Assembly (NCBI GenBank): GCA_002342685.1
Contig: DDQN01000092.1
Coordinates: 1-64,000 of the forward strand
Direction of reading: 5' to 3'
DNA: 64,000 nucleotides
Source: Vibrio sp. UBA2441
GTDB lineage: Bacteria > Pseudomonadota > Gammaproteobacteria > Enterobacterales > Vibrionaceae
In this document: one piece after another, positions 59,291 to 64,000 of the stretch
Numbering within the stretch: the first letter of the stretch is position 1
Layout: each line of letters starts with the position of its first letter
Translations under genes and position numbers: made by a program
The notes under the pieces: model-generated
What the model saw: only the letters and a program-made list of their open reading frames with translations
The model's database searches: none
Told to the model about the DNA's origin: nothing

Positions 59291-59316
59291 ATGCCATCAC
59301 GATAAACGTGATGGTT
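59291..59316. terminator. Hairpin between sapF and the DUF2750 gene
   Basis: CCATCACG-ataaa-CGTGATGG is a perfect 8-bp stem between two convergent genes, followed by TTATT on the plus strand. It probably ends both transcripts. Confidence 0.7.
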
Positions 59317-59328
59317 ATTCCTTTCGGT

Positions 59329-59721
59329 CTAGCGTTGACTGGCGCTGAGTTTTTTAAGTTCGAAGTCAAATTCATCCGGATACAAAACAACGCCTTCTTC
59401 ATGAAGATTAGGAAAGACCACTACCGCGAGTTCGTCATCTTCCAAACCGTTAGTCCAGCGGCTATGCCATTTGTTTAATGAAATAACTTCAGAAACACAG
59501 TTCTCCCATTCTCCGGTCGCCCACTCTTCTGCAAACTCTTTGTTTGGCCATACAGGAACACAATCTTCATCTTCGGTATTCAGCATGACACAACCGTGTT
59601 CATCTTTAAGAATCCAAACCTCACGACTAGACACTATTTCTTTAAGACAGTATTTGAAACGTTTTTCGCTATCAAATTGGTTGATCTCATCCATTCTGGA
59701 TTTTTCTAATGGGTTTGACAT
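59329..59721 (-). CDS. DUF2750 domain-containing protein
   Basis: The 130-residue acidic cytosolic protein belongs to DUF2750, a family of unknown function. The recognisable core is 'RFKYCLKEIVSSREVWIL' followed by 'VPVWPNKEFAEEWATGEW' and 'WTNGLEDDELAVVVFPN'. These elements are spread over the full length. It stands alone between convergent sapF and ppaC, with hairpins on both sides. Nothing in the context suggests a role. Confidence 0.85.
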   Translation of the reverse strand: MSNPLEKSRMDEINQFDSEKRFKYCLKEIVSSREVWILKDEHGCVMLNTEDEDCVPVWPNKEFAEEWATGEWENCVSEVISLNKWHSRWTNGLEDDELAVVVFPNLHEEGVVLYPDEFDFELKKLSASQR

Positions 59722-59742
59722 AATTTGCCCTTAACAATTGAA

Positions 59743-59768
59743 ATAGGCGAAGTAAATACTTCGCCTAT
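59743..59768. terminator. 12-bp perfect inverted repeat after ppaC
   Basis: ATAGGCGAAGTA-aa-TACTTCGCCTAT lies in the 107-bp gap between ppaC and the DUF2750 gene, both on the minus strand. The downstream minus-strand sequence is only moderately T-rich (TTTCAATTG), so it may be a terminator of ppaC or another element. Confidence 0.5.
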
Positions 59769-59828
59769 ATATACAACAGACCTTATTCATAGGTCATTTG
59801 AACATGTCGGTATTCGTTTACCGCAGAG

Positions 59829-60734
59829 TTATACTAACTCACCCTGAAGCCAAGGCCAGCCTTGCTTTTTACGGCTTAACGTATTCGCCATCATTAGCAT
59901 TCCGTCTTGTTCATGCTTAACCAGTTTTTCAGCCCAATCACCTTTATATAAAAGACGAGTTGTTGCTGAAGTAATGTCCGTTAACATCACAGCAGCAAAA
60001 GCCAGACCTTCTTCATCACAACGACGCTGTAAATCGTCTTCCAGCGCATCAATCATACCGTCGACTTGTTCCAGTGTAGCAAGTTCAATTTGCCCTACAA
60101 CAACCTGACGTTCGTTGAATGGATAGGCTTTAAGATCTTTTTCAACCAACTGAGCAGACGTTAAACCTTCAATGTCTGTCTTAGCAATCAGCAAGTTCTT
60201 AATGAAAACATCTAAATCGGTAACTTCAGCGTATTTAGCCAGCTCTTCTACAGCATCTTTGTCTTTTTGTGTGCAGGTAGGAGAAGCGAAACCAACCGTA
60301 TCAGACAGGATCGCAGACATCATTAATGTAGCGAGAGGGCGAGTAATAGTGACATTTTCCATCTTGTACAGGTTGAACAAGATAGTACAAGTACAGCCTA
60401 CAGGCCAAATCCAGGCTTCCAGAGGATTTACTGTCATCACGTCACCTAAACGGTGGTGATCTACAATGCCCAGAATTTCTGCATCTTGAATATCATCTGG
60501 TGCTTGAGCCAAGTCTGAATAATCAACCAGCCAAACTTTTTCACCAGCGACACCGGTACACATTTCAGGCGCTTCAACACCAGCCTGATCAATAATGTAT
60601 TGAGTTTCTCTATTAAGTGCACCTTGACGAACCGCTTTCGCTTCCAGTCCACGAGCTTTTAACAGCTCAGTAGCAACCAAAGCGCTACAAATACTATCAC
60701 TATCAGGGTTCTTATGACCGACAACTTGAATCAT
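59829..60734 (-). CDS. ppaC: Manganese-dependent inorganic pyrophosphatase (family II)
   Basis: PpaC hydrolyses pyrophosphate to phosphate in the cytosol and uses Mn2+ or Co2+. The 301-residue protein is a DHH-family enzyme: 'VVGHKNPDSDSICSA' (metal-binding His and Asps, residues 4-18), 'VWLVDYSD', 'GIVDHHRLGD' (DHH motif near 88) and 'AILSDTVGF'. The C-terminal DHHA2 domain ends with the substrate-binding 'SRKKQ'. It is unrelated to the Ppa (family I) enzyme of E. coli. Confidence 0.97.
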   Translation of the reverse strand: MIQVVGHKNPDSDSICSALVATELLKARGLEAKAVRQGALNRETQYIIDQAGVEAPEMCTGVAGEKVWLVDYSDLAQAPDDIQDAEILGIVDHHRLGDVMTVNPLEAWIWPVGCTCTILFNLYKMENVTITRPLATLMMSAILSDTVGFASPTCTQKDKDAVEELAKYAEVTDLDVFIKNLLIAKTDIEGLTSAQLVEKDLKAYPFNERQVVVGQIELATLEQVDGMIDALEDDLQRRCDEEGLAFAAVMLTDITSATTRLLYKGDWAEKLVKHEQDGMLMMANTLSRKKQGWPWLQGELV

Positions 60735-61059
60735 GTTTTTTCCTATACATGTCTAATGTTTGATTTCTATCACCAAGCAAGACGTTTAACTACCCATTTG
60801 TTCTGGATAAATAAGAGTGTCTCCATGGCTTTGATACAACCGTGTTACTAATGGTGGTTACTTTACCTGAATTTTAGAATTTGTCACCGCGCTAGAAAAC
60901 ATTTTTCTCTACTACTTTAGACTGTATCGGGCCGCTATATGTTCATCTTACAAGGAAACTTTCTGACCTTTTCCTATATTTCAACTTAACTTCAAGCCAC
61001 ATAACAGAAAAAGCCAGTCTATTGACTGGCTTTTATTTCTAACGGGGAACAGTTAGATA
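60735..61059. other. Intergenic region between torA and ppaC
   Basis: The 325-bp gap holds the torA terminator at its right end and the ppaC promoter region at its left end. I could not identify a firm promoter, operator or RNA element in the AT-rich sequence between. Confidence 0.5.
61009..61034 (-). terminator. Terminator of torA
   Basis: AAAAGCCAGTC-tatt-GACTGGCTTTT is a perfect 11-bp stem 26 nt beyond the torA stop. Because transcription ends here, torD is not in this operon downstream of torA. Confidence 0.92.
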
Positions 61060-63522
61060 TTACTTAGTTACTTCTAGTGGACCACCAAATGCAGTCACTG
61101 GAGGTACTTCGCCTTTAAATTTCTCAAAATCAACCAAGCAAGTATTTGCAGAAGTTGCCTGAGCCAATTCCGAAGACGGAATATCTTGAGTTAACGTGTT
61201 TGGATCGCCGTAAGTACAGATAGCGCCTACTTTCTCATTTAGAGGGCCATACCATGCACCTTCTTCAATACGTACAACACCTTCAGCATAACTATCAGTA
61301 ACAACAGCACCTGCTAATAGTTGACCACGGTCGTTGAATACGCGAACCAGGTCACCATCTTTAATGCCTTTCGACTTAGCATCAACCGGGTTGATGTAAA
61401 TAGGCTCACGACCTTGTACAGCGTATGTTGCACGGAACTCTTCAGATTCACACATCTGTGAGTGCAGACGCTTGTCCGGGTGGCAAGATTGCAACCAGAA
61501 TGGGTGTTTCTTAGAACCTGGACCACCGTGTGAACGTTCAGATTTTTCGAACCACATTGGGTGCTCTTGGCAATGTTCATAACCATAAGCTTTGATCTTA
61601 CGGCTAGAGATTTCGATAAAGCCAGAAGGTGTACCTAGTGCATTGATCTCTGGATCTTCTCGGAATGAAGCGTGGCGAACCCAAGGTTTACCTTTACCTG
61701 CATCAAAGAAGCCTTTTTCCCAGAATGCATCAAACTTAGGTAACTTAAATTTACCTTTGTTCGCTTTTGCACAGTTGTCATATAGGTGACGAACCCACTC
61801 CATCTCAGTCATACCACGGGTATATTCTTCATCACGACCAAAACGCTTAGTTAAGCCTGTCATGATGTCGAAGTCACTACGAGATTGGAATTGTGGCTCA
61901 ACCAATTTTTGCATAGCGATCAAACCACGGTTTGAGTAAGAACCATAGCCGTCGATGTCGTTACGTTCAAACTGAGTACAAGCTGGAAGTACGATATCAG
62001 AGAAACGACAGCTTGCTGTCCAAGCAAATTCAATAGTTACAACTGTTTGTAGATTTTGGAACGCTTTCTTCATACGGTTGCGGTCTTGGTGGTGATGCCA
62101 AGGGTTACAACCCGAAATAACCATCATCTTATAACCTGGTAGGTTAACTTTATTACCGTTATGGTTAATTTCCTTACCTGGTTCAAGAAGGCAGTCCACC
62201 CAACGTGCAACAGGGATAACCGTACTATGACCGTTAAAGTCTGTATTGTTCCACTTAGGAACAGAATCTTTATCAGGGTTACCCGGGAAGCTGCCTGGCA
62301 TTGCCATTCCTGTTGAAGGAACACCAATTGAGCTGTAGTGGTGACCATAAGACACACCACCGCCTGGTAGACCGATTTGACCGATCATTGCAGCCAATAC
62401 AGCACCCATCCAGTATGGTTGCTCACCGTGCTCCTGACGTTGGATACACCAGCCAAATAGTAATTGAGTACGACCTTTAACCAGCGTGCGTGCAAGTTTA
62501 CGGATTTCATCCGCACTCATGCCTGTAATTTCAGCAGCCCACTCTGGCGTTTTCTCAACTTTATCTTTCGTTTCACCGTTTACATAAGCGATGAACTCTT
62601 CAAAACCTAAGCAGTATGTGTCTACGAAATCTTCGTCGTAAATTTCTTCATTATATAATGTATGTGCAAGTGCAAGCATTAATGCTACGTCAGTTTGCGG
62701 GTTCACATACATGTGCTCGTTGTTTAGGAAACGCTGAGTCTTGTTCTTAACCGGGTCGATAGAGATGACGTTGATTTCACCTTTACCTACTTTTTCTTTC
62801 AGTTGCTCTAGGTACTCATAAGATTCGTGAGTTTCACAGTTCCAACCTACCTGTAGGTTTTTAACCGGATCGTTCGCCCACATAATGATGTTGTCACTAT
62901 TAGCCAGAATCTCAGTCCAAGAAGTTCCTTGCGCGTATACTTCTGTTGAACCTAATACGTATGGCAGGATAGTTTGACCAGCACCCGTTGAGTAGTCGCC
63001 CACTTTCTTGACAAAGTTACCGTGCATCGCAACAGCGCGGCGCATATGGTTACCTGAAGAGTGGAATTGACCCGTTGTACGCCAGCCAGTTTGCCCTGCG
63101 TGTAAAGCCCATGGACCGTACTCTTTTTGAACTCGTTCTAGTTCATTGTAAAAATAATCAAGTGCTTCATCCCAAGATACACGTACAAAACGGTTGTTAC
63201 CACGAGTCTCAGCAGAGTACTTATGTTTCTTCAACCAGTCTAAACGTACCATTGGATAACGTACACGGGACGGGCTATAGATGATGCCTTTAATACCGTC
63301 CAACATTTCTGTAGGGTACTTATCTAGTTCTAAAGGTTTTATTTCTTCAACCTTATTGTTTACCACTCGAGCTCGGAACGCGCCCCAGTGTGAACCAGAC
63401 GTCTTCCACTCGCCTGCTTCCGCTGCATTTGCAGTAGCGGACATCAGCAAGCTAGGACCGATAACGGTAGCAGCACTTGTTGCAGCTGCACCTTTAAGGA
63501 AACTTCTTCTTGTAATTGTCAT
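61060..63522 (-). CDS. torA: Trimethylamine-N-oxide reductase TorA (molybdoprotein)
   Basis: TorA is the periplasmic terminal reductase for TMAO, containing bis-molybdopterin guanine dinucleotide. The 820-residue protein begins with a twin-arginine signal ('MTITRRSFLKGAAATSAATV', cleavage near ANA-AE). DMSO-reductase-family domains follow: 'WDEALDYFYNEL', 'HAGQTGWRTTGQFHSSGNHMRRA', 'YAQGTSWTEILANSDNIIMW' (a Ser in this region is the expected molybdenum ligand) and the C-terminal 'DLVRVFNDRGQLLAG' cofactor domain. It starts 18 nt after torC. No TorS/TorR genes are in view. Confidence 0.97.
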   Translation of the reverse strand: MTITRRSFLKGAAATSAATVIGPSLLMSATANAAEAGEWKTSGSHWGAFRARVVNNKVEEIKPLELDKYPTEMLDGIKGIIYSPSRVRYPMVRLDWLKKHKYSAETRGNNRFVRVSWDEALDYFYNELERVQKEYGPWALHAGQTGWRTTGQFHSSGNHMRRAVAMHGNFVKKVGDYSTGAGQTILPYVLGSTEVYAQGTSWTEILANSDNIIMWANDPVKNLQVGWNCETHESYEYLEQLKEKVGKGEINVISIDPVKNKTQRFLNNEHMYVNPQTDVALMLALAHTLYNEEIYDEDFVDTYCLGFEEFIAYVNGETKDKVEKTPEWAAEITGMSADEIRKLARTLVKGRTQLLFGWCIQRQEHGEQPYWMGAVLAAMIGQIGLPGGGVSYGHHYSSIGVPSTGMAMPGSFPGNPDKDSVPKWNNTDFNGHSTVIPVARWVDCLLEPGKEINHNGNKVNLPGYKMMVISGCNPWHHHQDRNRMKKAFQNLQTVVTIEFAWTASCRFSDIVLPACTQFERNDIDGYGSYSNRGLIAMQKLVEPQFQSRSDFDIMTGLTKRFGRDEEYTRGMTEMEWVRHLYDNCAKANKGKFKLPKFDAFWEKGFFDAGKGKPWVRHASFREDPEINALGTPSGFIEISSRKIKAYGYEHCQEHPMWFEKSERSHGGPGSKKHPFWLQSCHPDKRLHSQMCESEEFRATYAVQGREPIYINPVDAKSKGIKDGDLVRVFNDRGQLLAGAVVTDSYAEGVVRIEEGAWYGPLNEKVGAICTYGDPNTLTQDIPSSELAQATSANTCLVDFEKFKGEVPPVTAFGGPLEVTK

Positions 63523-63540
63523 AGGATACCCCTAAGGATC

Positions 63541-64000
63541 TTAATGTTTGCCTTCAGAAAAATCTGAAGAATGTTTTTGTAAATACTTTAGAATGAGCTT
63601 TTCACTGTCTTTATCGAAGTTAACGAATGCGAGCATGCCATTAAACATACTTGGCCAGGTATTCGCGTCGAAATGACCTTCTTCTGGCTGAGTGTGACAA
63701 GTGGAACAGTTTGATTGGTATGCTTCTTTCGCTTCTTCCCAAACAGGCGTTACATCGTTCAACATACCTTCTTTTTTAAGCCAAAGTTTTGCCGAAACAC
63801 GCTGCCAAGGAAGACCCGTTAGTTCGTCTACTTTTTTCTCAAATCTTTCAACAACGGCTTTGTTTTTCGCTGTCTTTTTCTGAAGCGTAGCTACCGGAAT
63901 ATTCATACCAAAGCCGTCTTGTATAACTCGAGCAAAACCTCGTTTTTTGCGCCAACCAGTAATCTCAACTTGTATATTGTCACCCTCTTCAGCGATAACT
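63541..64000 (-). CDS. torC: TorC/TorY-type c-type cytochrome, C-terminal part (cut by window end)
   Basis: The minus-strand frame is open to the window edge, so only the last ~152 residues are seen. They contain one heme-binding site, 'CSTCHTQPEEGHF', with a GW-type C-terminal domain similar to the monoheme fifth-heme domain of TorC ('VEITGWRKKRGFARVI', 'LWLKKEGMLNDVTPVWEEA'). TorC is a membrane-anchored pentaheme cytochrome that passes electrons from quinol to TorA. The ORF ends 18 nt before torA; the missing N-terminal part would hold four more hemes and the anchor. Confidence 0.85.
   Translation of the reverse strand, partial: VIAEEGDNIQVEITGWRKKRGFARVIQDGFGMNIPVATLQKKTAKNKAVVERFEKKVDELTGLPWQRVSAKLWLKKEGMLNDVTPVWEEAKEAYQSNCSTCHTQPEEGHFDANTWPSMFNGMLAFVNFDKDSEKLILKYLQKHSSDFSEGKH

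Overview
This window looks like a stretch of a Vibrionaceae (Vibrio-like) main chromosome. The evidence is the gene content and order. It has uvrC-pgsA next to a Gly/Cys/Leu tRNA cluster. It has a complete trp operon with a TrpR operator and leader-peptide attenuator, flanked by rnm (trpH) and yciO-rluB. It also has yciB/yciA/yciI, ynjBCDF, psp next to sap, and torCA. Protein sequences resemble gammaproteobacterial orthologues throughout. I see no insertion sequence, prophage, CRISPR array, rRNA gene or restriction/defence island. Several starts are non-ATG; I set starts from Shine-Dalgarno spacing and family length.

Layout. 1-2.7 kb: two tRNA blocks (Leu-Gly and Cys-Gly) with an identical 80-bp Gly-tRNA repeat and related promoters; between them lie an HDOD-domain gene and a small glycogen-binding (CBM48) gene. 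2.9-6.0 kb: varA(uvrY/gacA)-uvrC-pgsA on the minus strand. 6.3-10.5 kb: polB, a nucleotidyltransferase-fold gene, efpL (yeiP) and a DUF440 gene. 10.5-13.1 kb: rnm-yciO-rluB on the minus strand. 13.1-20.1 kb: trp promoter/operator, trpL, attenuator, trpE-G-D-CF-B-A and terminator. 20.4-25.7 kb: a dicarboxylate/amino-acid symporter, a repeat-rich peptidoglycan-binding lipoprotein, yciB, yciA, yciI and a GspS2/AspS-type pilotin. 25.9-30.0 kb: ynjB-C-D-F. 30.1-34.5 kb: pepT, a methyltransferase, a pseudouridine synthase and an NSS transporter with a near-ideal TyrR box. 35-37.8 kb: cls and metC. 37.9-45.2 kb: a tight operon of hybrid histidine kinase, CheR, CheB and REC-GGDEF, followed by a PilZ gene. 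45.4-51.2 kb: tag and a tripartite-type RND operon with two membrane-fusion lipoproteins. 51.4-59.2 kb: pspABC with a sigma-54 promoter, divergent pspF, then sapABCDF. 59.3-64 kb: a DUF2750 gene, ppaC and torA, with the 3' part of torC cut by the window edge.

How the genes work together. The aromatic-amino-acid theme is strong: tryptophan synthesis under TrpR and attenuation, plus an NSS transporter probably under TyrR. Cell-envelope themes recur: phospholipid synthesis (pgsA, cls, ynjF), phage-shock and peptide uptake (psp/sap), RND efflux, a pilotin and a peptidoglycan-binding lipoprotein. A signalling theme covers GacA/VarA, the kinase-CheR-CheB-diguanylate cyclase operon, PilZ and HDOD. 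The items I would look at first are the four-gene kinase/CheR/CheB/DGC operon, the 12-repeat lipoprotein at 21.8-23.3 kb, the yciA-like mini-ORF at 24.4 kb and the possible small RNA at 23.6 kb. Nothing here is a demonstrated new system; these are sequence-based leads.
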